NCBI GenBank assembly: GCA_963805645.1
Contig: CAWDVA010000004.1
Span: 62,001-126,000, forward strand
DNA length: 64,000 nucleotides
Source of the DNA: CAVXEH01 sp963805645
Lineage (GTDB): Bacteria > Chloroflexota > Limnocylindria > QHBO01
Direction: 5' to 3'
A model generated the notes under the pieces. It searched no databases, had not been told where the DNA came from, and was given only the letters and a program-made list of their open reading frames with translations. Both the position numbers and the translations under genes were made by a program. Positions within the stretch are counted from its first letter, which is position 1; each line of letters starts with the position of its first letter. Positions 16,589 through 24,544 of the stretch are shown here, one piece after another.

Positions 16589-17443
16589 TCAGGCCACGTC
16601 CCAGGCGAGTGGCATCGTGTCGGTCAGACGGGTCCGGCCGATGAAGACCGCCACGAGGGCGAGCGCGGGACCGGTGACCCGCTGCAGCTCGGCCAGGGTG
16701 TAGGCATCGGCCACGCTGATGTAGTCGATCCGCGCCATCGGCTCGGCGGCGATGACCCGTTCCATCCGGGCCCGCAGCACCTCCGCCGATCGCTCGCCGT
16801 GGTCGTACGTGGTCCGCGCGGACTCGAGCGCCTCGAAGAGGCAGGCCGCCGCGTGGCGCTCCTCGATCGAGAGCTGCCGGTTCGCCGCGGCGATGGCCAC
16901 GCCGTCCGGATCGCGGACGGTGGGGCATACGACCAGGTCCAGGTTCACGAACAGGTCGGCGAGCATGCGGCGGATGACGACGACGCGCTGGGCATCCTTC
17001 TGGCCCACGTACAGCCGTGCCGGTCCCACGAGATGGATGAGCTTCATGGTCGCGGTGGTGAGGCCATCCAGATACCCCGGGCGCGAGGCGCCCTCAAGGC
17101 GACGGGTGAGCCCTTCGACGGTGATCCGGGTCAGATCGTCGGCGGGGTAGATGGTGCTGACCGAAGGGAGGAAGACGATGTCCGCGGCTGCCCGCTCGAG
17201 GAGGGCGAGATCGCGGGCCTCGTCGCGCGGGTAGCTGGCCGCCTCCTCGCGCGACGCGAACATGGTGGGGTTCACGAAGCAGCTGACCACCACGCAGCCG
17301 TTCTCGGTCCCGGCGCGCCGCACGATCGAGAGCTGCCCCTCGTGCAGGAATCCCATGGTGGGCACGAACCCCACCGAGTCGCCGGCCAGGCGCCGCTCCA
17401 GGATCGCCTCCCGGAGCTCCCCGACAGTGCGCACGACGAGCAT
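16589..17443 (-). CDS. panC: Pantothenate synthetase homologue with altered active site
   Basis: 284-residue member of the PanC family, which joins pantoate and beta-alanine using ATP. The fold markers V-P-T-M-G-F-L-H-E-G, F-V-N-P, L-E-G-A-S-R-P-G, G-Q-K-D-A-Q and I-G-R-T-R-L are present and length is normal. Several usually invariant catalytic positions differ: the second His of HEGH is Gln (Q37), KDxQQ reads KDAQR (R153), and the phosphate-binding S-S-R of ALSSRN is A-A-A (residues 185-187). It is the third gene of coaX-coaBC-panC, starting 10 bp after the coaBC stop, which supports a CoA-pathway role. Activity may nevertheless be changed. The start follows the family N-terminus. Confidence 0.85.
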   Translation of the reverse strand: MLVVRTVGELREAILERRLAGDSVGFVPTMGFLHEGQLSIVRRAGTENGCVVVSCFVNPTMFASREEAASYPRDEARDLALLERAAADIVFLPSVSTIYPADDLTRITVEGLTRRLEGASRPGYLDGLTTATMKLIHLVGPARLYVGQKDAQRVVVIRRMLADLFVNLDLVVCPTVRDPDGVAIAAANRQLSIEERHAAACLFEALESARTTYDHGERSAEVLRARMERVIAAEPMARIDYISVADAYTLAELQRVTGPALALVAVFIGRTRLTDTMPLAWDVA

Positions 17444-17453
17444 GGGCGGGCGC

Positions 17454-18740
17454 TCAGGTCTGCTCGGCGGGAGCGCGACGGGCGCCACGACCCCGGGACG
17501 TCCGTCCCGCCCCGGCCCGCGCGGTTCGGTAGCGGTCGCCGATCACGTCCCACAGGCGCTCGGCGACCTGCCGCTTGGGCAGCATCGGCCAGTCGGTCAG
17601 CGCGCCCTCGACGCCGAAGACGGTCACCTTGTTCTCATCCGAGCCGATGGCGTCGAATGGCCCGCCCACCACGTTGCCCACGATGAGGTCCAGGCCCTTG
17701 TCGCGCAGCTTCCCCGTGGCGTTGGCCTCGAGGTCGTCGCTCTCCGCGGCGAAGCCGATGAGGAACGGTCGCACCCCCTCGGGCATCTCGCCCACCTCGG
17801 CCACGATGTCCGGGTTGGCGACAAGCTCGATCTGGAGACCGGCCCCGTCGCGCTTGATCTTCCGGCGGCTCGTCTGCTTGGGGGCGAAGTCGGCGACCGC
17901 GGCGGCCATCACCAGGATGTCGGCTCCCGCGGCCTCGCGGAGGACGGCGCTGCGCATCTCGCCGGCGGTCGTGGCCGGTACGACCGTCACGCCGGGTGGC
18001 GGGGCGACGCTCATGCTTCCGGCGACGAGGGTGACGCTGGCGCCACGATCGCGCGCTGCCTCGGCGACGGCGACGCCCATCTTTCCGCTGCTGCGGTTGC
18101 CGATGAAGCGAACCGGGTCAATGGGCTCGCGCGTGCCTCCCGCGCTCACGACCACGCGCAGCCCCTCGAGGTCGCCGGCATGCTCGAAGAGGCGCTCCAC
18201 CGCGTCGACGATGCTCGCCGTCTCCGCCAGGCGCCCGATCCCCGTCAGGCCCGATGCGAGAGCGCCCACCTCCGGCTCGATGACCCGGTAGCCAAGGTCC
18301 CGGAGCGTCGCGACGTTGCGCTGGGTGACCGGGTTGGTCCACATCCCTGCGTCCATGGCAGGCGCGATGACGATCGGCGCGCGGCTGGCGCAGGCCACGG
18401 CCGTCAGCGCGCTGCCCACCAGGCCGGCGGCCAGCTCGGCCAGGAGGTTGGCGGTCGCCGGCGCGATGACCAGGGCATCGGCCGCCTCGGCCAGCTCGAT
18501 GTGCGCGATCTGCTGCTCCGCGTCGAGGGCCAGCACGTCGGTGATCGCCGGGCGGTGGGTGAGGCTCTCGAAGGTGAGGGGCGTCACGAACGCCGCGGCG
18601 GAGCGGGTCATCACCACGTCCACCTCCGCGCCCCGGTCCTGGAGGCGGCGGACGATGAGGATGGCCTTGTAGGCGGCGATGCTGCCGGTGACCCCGACAA
18701 CCACGCGGCGGCCGGCGAGCGGCCGGTGCTCCACGTTCAC
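17454..18740 (-). CDS. coaBC: Bifunctional phosphopantothenoylcysteine synthetase/decarboxylase
   Basis: 428 residues. The N-terminal CoaC half (about 1-180) is an FMN-dependent decarboxylase with G-V-T-G-S-I-A-A-Y-K, the catalytic His in I-A-H-I-E-L-A and P-A-M-D-A-G-M-W. The C-terminal CoaB half has S-A-G-G-T-R-E-P-I-D-P-V-R-F-I-G-N-R-S-S-G-K-M-G in sequence, A-V-A-D-F-A-P and the Lys of K-I-K-R. The CoaC lid reads L-A-S-G-L-T-G-I-G-R, with Ser where E. coli Dfp has Cys, and P-A-M-D replaces P-A-M-N. I recall this combination from other bacterial CoaBC proteins, so it is probably a subtype. GTG 18740 overlaps the coaX stop (GTGA). Confidence 0.93.
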   Translation of the reverse strand: MNVEHRPLAGRRVVVGVTGSIAAYKAILIVRRLQDRGAEVDVVMTRSAAAFVTPLTFESLTHRPAITDVLALDAEQQIAHIELAEAADALVIAPATANLLAELAAGLVGSALTAVACASRAPIVIAPAMDAGMWTNPVTQRNVATLRDLGYRVIEPEVGALASGLTGIGRLAETASIVDAVERLFEHAGDLEGLRVVVSAGGTREPIDPVRFIGNRSSGKMGVAVAEAARDRGASVTLVAGSMSVAPPPGVTVVPATTAGEMRSAVLREAAGADILVMAAAVADFAPKQTSRRKIKRDGAGLQIELVANPDIVAEVGEMPEGVRPFLIGFAAESDDLEANATGKLRDKGLDLIVGNVVGGPFDAIGSDENKVTVFGVEGALTDWPMLPKRQVAERLWDVIGDRYRTARAGAGRTSRGRGARRAPAEQT

Positions 18741-19564
18741 GAGCGCACCGCATCGACGCGGCGCCCGGTTCGGGCGCTCGCCGCCACCCACGCGTACCGG
18801 ATGCCGCGCAGGGTCAGGTCCGGCTCGATCGCATCGATGCCGGGCACCTCGGAGAGCCACGGCTCGTACGTGTGGCCGCCGGTGGCCACCACGTGGATGC
18901 GGGCACCGGCCGGCGACCGCTCCGCGAGCTCACCGCGCAGGGCGGTGAGCAGGCCGGTGACGAGGCCGATGTAGCCGAGCACGGTCCCGCTCTGCATGGC
19001 GCTGATGGTGCTGGCGCCGATGGCGTGCTCCGGTCGCGCCAGCTCGATCCTGGGCAGCTTGCTGGCACGTCCCACCAGGGCCTCGAGCGAGAGGCCCAGG
19101 CCGGGGGCGATGGCCCCGCCGATATAGGCGCCCGCGGCGCTGACCAGGTCGAAGTTGGTGCTGGTCCCCAGGTCGATGACGATGGCGGGTCCGCCGAATT
19201 CGTTGCGGGCCGCCAGCGCGTTTGCCAACCGATCGGCGCCAGCCTCCGACGGCCGGTCGATCTCGATCGCCAGGGTGCCGTCCATCGTGCTCGCCTCGAG
19301 CACGAAGGGGTCGGTCCCGGTTCGATCGTGCAGCATGCGGCGGAACGTCGTGGTGAGCGGCGGGACCACGCTGGCGAGGGCCATGGCGTCGAGGGCGCGC
19401 AGGGCATGGCCGTCGAGACCCAGCAGCCCGGAGAGGAGCGCAGCGAGCTCGTCGTCGGTGGCCGTGGCGCGGGTCGTGGCGCGCCAGGACCCCGCGAGCC
19501 GCTCGCCGTCGAAGAGGCCGAGCGTCAGGTTCGTGTTGCCGATGTCGACCGCGAGGAGCTTCAT
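18737..19564 (-). CDS. coaX: Type III pantothenate kinase
   Basis: 275-residue ASKHA-fold kinase phosphorylating pantothenate, the first committed step to CoA. N-terminal A-V-D-I-G-N-T-N phosphate loop, R-L-A-N-A-L-A-A-R, D-L-G-T-S-T-N-F-D and Y-I-G-G-A-I-A-P-G-L are the CoaX hallmarks. It starts the operon coaX-coaBC-panC with overlapping or closely spaced genes. The ATG at 19564 begins exactly at the conserved N-terminus. On the minus strand a TAGGAT box lies 11 nt before it, and the divergent gene at 19698 leaves 133 bp for both promoters. Confidence 0.95.
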   Translation of the reverse strand: MKLLAVDIGNTNLTLGLFDGERLAGSWRATTRATATDDELAALLSGLLGLDGHALRALDAMALASVVPPLTTTFRRMLHDRTGTDPFVLEASTMDGTLAIEIDRPSEAGADRLANALAARNEFGGPAIVIDLGTSTNFDLVSAAGAYIGGAIAPGLGLSLEALVGRASKLPRIELARPEHAIGASTISAMQSGTVLGYIGLVTGLLTALRGELAERSPAGARIHVVATGGHTYEPWLSEVPGIDAIEPDLTLRGIRYAWVAASARTGRRVDAVRS

Positions 19565-19697
19565 GCGCAGGTCACATCCTACCAGTCGATCGGCCACGCC
19601 CCGGGTGGGGGGCGCCATCGGTCCGTGCGCATCGGCGGGCCGGTGCTAGACTCGCCGACGACCGTCCCCCCGCAGCCCGCAGCGAGCACGAAGCCGC

Positions 19698-20177
19698 ATG
19701 TCCGACGCGCGAGCCAAGCTCTACATCAACACCGGCGTCGTCACCAACCGGACCGACATCTACAACATCCTCCGCCCGCTCCTCAAGCAGACCGTGACGT
19801 ACACGTACTTCCGCGGTACGCGCGTCGAGAGCAGCGGGACCGGCTGGGTGGAGCGGATCGTCGTCGATCATCCGGAGATCGCCTCGTACTTCACGCCGCT
19901 CTCGATCTGCCTGAACCTCGACTCGTTCGACTACCTGCAGTTCGACACGACCTCGGAGCAGCTGCTCGTCTACACGCTCGTCATCGGCTCGGAGCGCGTC
20001 GTGCTCGAGTTCGCCGCATCGCCGCGTGTCGGCGAGGCGGGCCTCGACGGCGGGCATCCACTGCCGCGCAACGCGGAGGAGCTGGCGCGCGATCTGCACG
20101 TCATCCAGATGGAGCTCATGCTCTCGTCCGACGGGCCCGATGGCGGCGACGGGACCGACGAGGACGAGGATGCCTAG
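19698..20177 (+). CDS. Hypothetical acidic protein, first of a peptidase operon
   Basis: 159 residues, soluble. The first 110 residues look like a compact alpha/beta domain (K-L-Y-I-N-T-G-V-V-T-N-R-T-D-I-Y-N at the start, then V-T-Y-T-Y-F-R-G-T-R-V). The end is a disordered Asp/Glu/Gly tail (D-G-G-D-G-T-D-E-D-E-D). I do not recognise the family. Its stop TAG is followed immediately by the GTG of the M16 peptidase, so the two are almost certainly co-translated. Possible adaptor or regulator of the peptidase, by context only. Confidence 0.65.
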   Translation: MSDARAKLYINTGVVTNRTDIYNILRPLLKQTVTYTYFRGTRVESSGTGWVERIVVDHPEIASYFTPLSICLNLDSFDYLQFDTTSEQLLVYTLVIGSERVVLEFAASPRVGEAGLDGGHPLPRNAEELARDLHVIQMELMLSSDGPDGGDGTDEDEDA

Positions 20178-21509
20178 GTGACCACGCGCCCGGTGCCGCG
20201 ACCCACGGCGGTCGAGGAGCCGTCCTTCGAGCGGTCGGTGCTGGCCAACGGCATGCGGGTCGTGACGCAGGCCATGCCGCACGCGCGCTCGGTCTCCATG
20301 GGCCTCTTCGTTGGCGTCGGCTCCCGCCACGAGGACGACCGGCACGCCGGGCTCTCGCACCTGCTCGAGCACCTCGTCTTCAAGGGGACCGAGGGATTTC
20401 CGGACGCCGGTGCGCTCTCCGAGGCGGTGGAGGGCTGTGGCGGCAGCGTGAACGCGAGCACCGATCGCGAGATCACCGCGTACACGGCCCGCGTTCCCGC
20501 GGCGGCCATGGCGACGGGCCTCGGCGTCGTCCGCGAGCTCGCGCTCCGGCCGCTCCTGCGCCACGCGGACCTCGTCGCAGAGAAGCCCATCATCGTCGAC
20601 GAGATCCGGATGTACATCGACTCTCCGTCGGACCACGTCTTCACCATCTTCGACGAGCTGCTCTTCGGCGACCACCCCCTGGGGCGGGAGATCGCGGGCA
20701 CGCCCGGCTCCGTTCGGCGGGCGACGCGCGCGAGCGCCCGTGAACACTGGGCACACTGGTACCGACCCGAGCGAATGGTGCTGGCCGCGGCAGGCGCAAC
20801 CGATCACGCCTCGGTTCTCCGCATCGCCGAGCACTGGTTCGCTACCGGCGCCGATACCGCGAGCGCCGTGCGAAACGGAACGCCGCTGCGGCTCGTGCCG
20901 CCGCCACAGATCCCCGCGGAGGGGGCCCTGCGCGTCGTCCATCGCGACCTGGCGCAGGGGAACGTCTGCCTGGGGATGCCCGGCGTCTCCCGCACCGACC
21001 CGGACCGGTACGCCCTCGACCTGCTGGGAGCCATCCTGGGCGACGGGATGAGCAGCCGGCTCTTCCTTGAGCTGCGCGAGCGTCGCTCGCTGGCGTACGA
21101 CGTCTCGACGTTCGCCTCGATGTACGCGGACTGCGGCGTCGTCGGGATCCACGCCGGCTTCGACCCTGATCGCGCGGAGGAGGTCCTGCGTGCCATCCTG
21201 GACGAGCTGGATCGCGTGACCCAGGACCCGGTGGCCCCGGCTGAGCTGGAGCGCGCGCGGGCATACACCCGCGGCCGGCTCGAGCTTCGGATGGAGGAGA
21301 CGGGGCCGGTCGCCTCGTGGCTCGGAACCGGTGAGCTCCTCCTGCCGCGCATCCTCAGCGTCGCCGAAGTCGTCGAACGGCTGGACGCGGTGTCCACCGA
21401 CGACATCCTGCGCGTCGCCCGCGAGTACATGGCCCCGCAACGGGCCAGGGTCGCTCTCCTGGGCCCGTTCCGCGGCACGTCTCGGTTCCAGCGGGTGCTG
21501 GCCGCATGA
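20178..21509 (+). CDS. M16-family zinc metallopeptidase
   Basis: 443 residues, one complete two-domain M16B unit. The inverted zinc motif H-L-L-E-H lies at residues 61-65, and the distal Glu is probably in V-D-E-I-R-M-Y about 75 residues later. The second half has the R-S-L-A-Y-D-V-S motif of the inactive partner domain. Bacterial M16B enzymes (YmxG/PqqL-like) degrade or process peptides, usually in the cytoplasm; no signal peptide is seen. GTG start directly after the preceding stop, and the next gene overlaps by 4 bp. Confidence 0.9.
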   Translation: MTTRPVPRPTAVEEPSFERSVLANGMRVVTQAMPHARSVSMGLFVGVGSRHEDDRHAGLSHLLEHLVFKGTEGFPDAGALSEAVEGCGGSVNASTDREITAYTARVPAAAMATGLGVVRELALRPLLRHADLVAEKPIIVDEIRMYIDSPSDHVFTIFDELLFGDHPLGREIAGTPGSVRRATRASAREHWAHWYRPERMVLAAAGATDHASVLRIAEHWFATGADTASAVRNGTPLRLVPPPQIPAEGALRVVHRDLAQGNVCLGMPGVSRTDPDRYALDLLGAILGDGMSSRLFLELRERRSLAYDVSTFASMYADCGVVGIHAGFDPDRAEEVLRAILDELDRVTQDPVAPAELERARAYTRGRLELRMEETGPVASWLGTGELLLPRILSVAEVVERLDAVSTDDILRVAREYMAPQRARVALLGPFRGTSRFQRVLAA

Positions 21510-22417
21510 GTGACGACGAGCGGGACGAGCGGCGCACGGACCCCGGGGTCCCGGACGGCGAGGGTGCGACGGACGTGGACGCGACCCCCGCCACGGTCGA
21601 CTCGGCCGTATCGGGGTCGGATGAGCCGATGGCGGACGGCGTCGATGACGCGCCGCCGGGCACCTATTACGTGGACCTCGTGCAGGACGAGCAGGCGCTG
21701 GCCCGGGCGCAGATCGACTCAGGCCTGCCGTCCACGGCCGAGGCGGCCCTCCTGCGCCGGATCGCGCGTCTCGTGGCCCAGGGCACGCCCGCCCTGGAAG
21801 AGCTCGATGCGGCTCGCGCCCTGCTTGCCGAGGCGCTGTGGCGCCAGGGCCGTCCCGTCGCAGCGGGGGCCGTGGCAGGCCGGATCCGTGCCGGAAGCCT
21901 GGAACGCCGCCGGCCCCTGATGATGGTCGTGGAGGCCGAGGCCCTGGCGGCGACGGGCCAGATGGATGCGGCCGCAAGCCTTGCGGACCGTCTCGTCGGC
22001 GAAGTGGGGGTTGACGAGGCGTGGCGCCTACGGGCCGGCATCCCGTCCCGCCTGCCGTGGCCGGTTCCGGTCTCTCTCCGTGCCCGTCGCCCTCATGAGG
22101 TCGCGGCCGCGCGACGTGGTCTCGAGCCATCGCCGGCGCCCGCGGCGGGCGACCCGTCGCGCACGGCCGCCGCGCACGCGAGGCTCGAGGCGGCGCGGCA
22201 GGCGTACGGTCTCGACGAGCTCGAGCGCGGCGATCGAGAGCTGATGCTCGCGCTGCGCCTGGACCCGCGGGTCGCGCCGGAGGGGATTGGGCTGCTGGAA
22301 CCCACCCTCGAGGCCGAGGGCCCCACGGACCGTCTGCTACTCTACGGCGACCTGCTCAGGGCAGCCGGGCGAGGCGCTGACGCGTCGGCAGTGTACGACC
22401 GGGCAGCCCGGGCCTGA
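21506..22417 (+). CDS. Hypothetical Ala-rich protein with TPR-like helices
   Basis: 303 residues overlapping the peptidase stop by 4 bp. The first 50 residues are acidic and disordered (D-D-E-R-D-E-R-R at the start), followed by helical Ala/Leu/Arg-rich pairs suggestive of TPR or HEAT-like repeats (A-L-L-R-R-I-A-R-L, A-R-A-L-L-A-E-A-L-W-R-Q, and a final L-L-L-Y-G-D-L-L-R-A-A-G-R-G-A-D-A). No catalytic motif. It may be a scaffold for the M16 peptidase; that is inference from coupling only. Confidence 0.55.
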   Translation: MSDDERDERRTDPGVPDGEGATDVDATPATVDSAVSGSDEPMADGVDDAPPGTYYVDLVQDEQALARAQIDSGLPSTAEAALLRRIARLVAQGTPALEELDAARALLAEALWRQGRPVAAGAVAGRIRAGSLERRRPLMMVVEAEALAATGQMDAAASLADRLVGEVGVDEAWRLRAGIPSRLPWPVPVSLRARRPHEVAAARRGLEPSPAPAAGDPSRTAAAHARLEAARQAYGLDELERGDRELMLALRLDPRVAPEGIGLLEPTLEAEGPTDRLLLYGDLLRAAGRGADASAVYDRAARA

Positions 22418-22501
22418 CCTTCCAGACTCTCATCGGAGGCGACGCACCACGCGCGGTGCCGTGCCGCTTCTTCGAACACAGCGTCAGGAGCACGAACTGC
22501 C

Positions 22502-22969
22502 ATGCAGCGTACCCTCGTCCTCGTCAAGCCAGACGGCGTGCAGCGCGGTCTTGTCGGCGAGATCATCGGCCGCTTCGAGCGAAAGGGGCTCAAGGTCGTG
22601 GGCCTTCGCTTCCTGCCCGTCTCGCTCGAGCTCGCGGAGCGCCATTACGCGGTCCACGCCGGCAAGCACTTCTACGATGGGCTGGTGGCGTTCATCACCT
22701 CCGGACCGGTGGTGGCCATGGCGCTGGAGGGACCGGACGCCATCGCGACGGTTCGGCGCCTGGTGGGCAGGACCATGCCCAACGAGGCGGACCCGGGCAG
22801 CATCCGGGGCGACCTGGGGATCAGCGGGCTCCGCAACCTGATCCACGCCTCCGATGCGCCGGAGACCGCAGAGGCCGAGCTCGCGCTCTGGTTCGATGCC
22901 GGGCAGCTGGTCGACTACGAGCGGACGATCGATCCGTGGGTCGTGGCGGAGGAGCCCGCGAGGGCCTAG
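22502..22969 (+). CDS. ndk: Nucleoside diphosphate kinase
   Basis: 155 residues, slightly longer than the usual 135-145. It equalises NTP and dNTP pools through a phospho-His: the His is in R-N-L-I-H-A-S-D (canonical NxIHGSD). K-P-D-G-V-Q-R near the N-terminus, M-E/A-L-E-G-P-D-A and P-G-S-I-R-G-D-L-G match the family. The usual G-S-D is A-S-D here, a mild change. It ends 4 bp inside the convergent lepB gene. Confidence 0.96.
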   Translation: MQRTLVLVKPDGVQRGLVGEIIGRFERKGLKVVGLRFLPVSLELAERHYAVHAGKHFYDGLVAFITSGPVVAMALEGPDAIATVRRLVGRTMPNEADPGSIRGDLGISGLRNLIHASDAPETAEAELALWFDAGQLVDYERTIDPWVVAEEPARA

Positions 22970-23694
22970 CCCACCGGGACCGGGCTGCGCAGCAGGGCCG
23001 CCGGCGAGCTGGCCGGCGAGGCATCGCCGTTCGAGGCGGGCAGACCGGGATAGGTCGGCCGGGTGAAGATGCCGATCTTGTCCAGAGGGAAGTAGCGCAG
23101 CAGCGCGCGGCCGATGATCAAGTCGCGGTTGATGGGCCCGAAGACCCGGGAGTCCTGGCTCACAGAGCGGTGGTCGCCCATCACGAAGTAGTCCCCGGCG
23201 GGCACCACCCACGAAGAGGTCCCATCCGGATTCTTCGGCTGGGTGGGCTGCGCGCTGCCATTGATGTCGGCCGCGACGTACGGCTCGTCGAGGCGCACGG
23301 CGCTCCCGCCCGGGGGCGTCACGTACACGCGGCCGTTCTCGAGGCTCACGGTGTCGCCGGGCAGGCCGATGACGCGCTTGATGAATGGGACGCCGCCCTC
23401 CGAGTAGCCGGCCGGAGGGTTGAAGACGACGATGTCCCCGCGCTGGTAGTCGGAGAAGTGCGGGCTGATCTTGTCGATGAGGACGTACTGGCCCGAGACG
23501 ATGGTCGGCTCCATCGAGGTCTGCTCCACCTCGAATGGCTGTGCCACAAAGTTGTGGATGAGCAGGTAGATGAGCAGGGTGAGGACCAGGGTCTCGACGA
23601 CCTCGATGGCGCATCCCAGGCCACGTCGCGGAGCCTCGCTTACCGGTGCGGCATCCGGCTCACCGCGCGCCGGATCAGGGAGTTCGTAGGTCAT
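22966..23694 (-). CDS. lepB: Signal peptidase I
   Basis: 242-residue type I signal peptidase, anchored by one N-terminal membrane segment (about residues 26-46, V-V-E-T-L-V-L-T-L-L-I-Y-L-L-I). The catalytic Ser is in T-S-M-E-P-T-I and the general-base Lys in P-F-I-K-R-V-I-G-L-P-G-D. The box D-Y-F-V-M-G-D-H-R-S-V-S-Q-D-S-R corresponds to GDNRxxSxDSR, with His replacing Asn. It removes signal peptides from secreted proteins. ATG 23694 is preferred over an upstream Met because the upstream residues are not family-like. Confidence 0.94.
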   Translation of the reverse strand: MTYELPDPARGEPDAAPVSEAPRRGLGCAIEVVETLVLTLLIYLLIHNFVAQPFEVEQTSMEPTIVSGQYVLIDKISPHFSDYQRGDIVVFNPPAGYSEGGVPFIKRVIGLPGDTVSLENGRVYVTPPGGSAVRLDEPYVAADINGSAQPTQPKNPDGTSSWVVPAGDYFVMGDHRSVSQDSRVFGPINRDLIIGRALLRYFPLDKIGIFTRPTYPGLPASNGDASPASSPAALLRSPVPVG

Positions 23695-23787
23695 GGGGCT
23701 CCGTCGTTGTGTGGGCTGGTCGAGGCGGGCCGGCACAGCATAGCGCACGGATCGGCGGTCGCCGGACCATCCATGGGCGCGCCGCGC

Positions 23788-23793
23788 TAGACT
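23788..23793 (+). promoter_or_regulatory. -10 box of phosphatase gene (leaderless type)
   Basis: TAGACT ends 8 nt before the ATG at 23802. The same hexamer is the -10 of the 16S promoter in this window. Confidence 0.45.
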
Positions 23794-23801
23794 CAAATCC
23801 A

Positions 23802-24443
23802 ATGGGCCACCTGTTGCTTGTCAGGCACAGCACCACCGACGCGAGCGCCAGCGGGCGGAACCTGGGGCAGGGATCCGACCCGCCACTCTCCGTCGCCGGC
23901 ATCGAGCTGGCCGAGAGGCTCGGCGCGTCGCTGCGCTCGGAGCTCGCGGAGCTCCCGGTCGCCGACCTGCGGCTGATCTCGTCGAGTGCGCGACGCTGTC
24001 GTGAGACGGCGGGTGCGGTCGCGCAGGCCCTGGGCCGTCCCGAATCCGACATCGCCGTCGACCCGAGCCTCCTGGAGATCGACTATGGGGCCTGGGAGGG
24101 TCTCACCGCCGACGAGTGCTGGGCGCGCGACCCGGAGGTGAGGGCGGCGTGGGAGGCGGATCCCTTCTCCACCCACACGCCGGACGGGGAGTCGGGTGCC
24201 GACGTGGCCGCGCGTGCCTTCATCGCCCTCGCCACGATCGAGGGCTGGCTCGCACAGGACCGGGCCCGCGCCGCCATCGTCGTCGCCCATAACCACGTCA
24301 ACCGCCTGCGCATCACGGCACTCCTTGGCTGGCCCATGTCCAGCTACCGGCGCCGCGTCTCGCAGGATCCGGCCGGTTACAGCATCATCGGGTTCGGCGG
24401 CCCCCTGCCGGTCGTTCGACGGCTGAACGCGCGCCCCGCGTGA
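23802..24443 (+). CDS. Histidine phosphatase (phosphoglycerate-mutase-like)
   Basis: 213 residues. The phospho-acceptor motif is L-L-V-R-H-S-T-T at residues 5-12 (RHG variant with Ser), the second Arg lies in S-S-A-R-R-C-R-E-T-A, the acidic residue in L-E-I-D-Y-G-A-W-E-G and the second His in V-V-A-H-N-H-V. This fits the branch-1 histidine phosphatases (CobC/PhoE/GpmB-like). The substrate is unknown. It is followed by overlapping GTGA-type starts, so it may be coupled to the large surface protein downstream. Confidence 0.85.
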   Translation: MGHLLLVRHSTTDASASGRNLGQGSDPPLSVAGIELAERLGASLRSELAELPVADLRLISSSARRCRETAGAVAQALGRPESDIAVDPSLLEIDYGAWEGLTADECWARDPEVRAAWEADPFSTHTPDGESGADVAARAFIALATIEGWLAQDRARAAIVVAHNHVNRLRITALLGWPMSSYRRRVSQDPAGYSIIGFGGPLPVVRRLNARPA

Positions 24444-24544
24444 GCAGGCCGCTGTTGGAGCGCAACCAGCAGCTCCTTTCCCCCACGCAGATCAGGTTCG
24501 CGCCCGCGCAGATCGTGGGCGTTGCGGCACGGCTCGTCCCGTGA
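24440..24544 (+). CDS. Possible 34-residue coupling peptide
   Basis: A GTG at 24440 overlaps the phosphatase stop (GTGA), and its TGA stop at 24542-24544 overlaps the GTG start of the next gene. It reads SRPLLERNQQLLSPTQIRF from residue 2, then a hydrophobic end. There is no Shine-Dalgarno before the next gene, so translation through this short frame could deliver ribosomes to it. The reading could also be chance. Low confidence. Confidence 0.25.
   Translation: MSRPLLERNQQLLSPTQIRFAPAQIVGVAARLVP

Noticed and set aside
17454..18740. CoaC active-site changes (Asn to Asp in PAMN, lid Cys to Ser) as evidence of a dead enzyme
   Set aside because: The combination P-A-M-D with L-A-S-G-L-x-G-x-G-R is one I recall from many other bacterial CoaBC proteins, so it is probably a known subtype.
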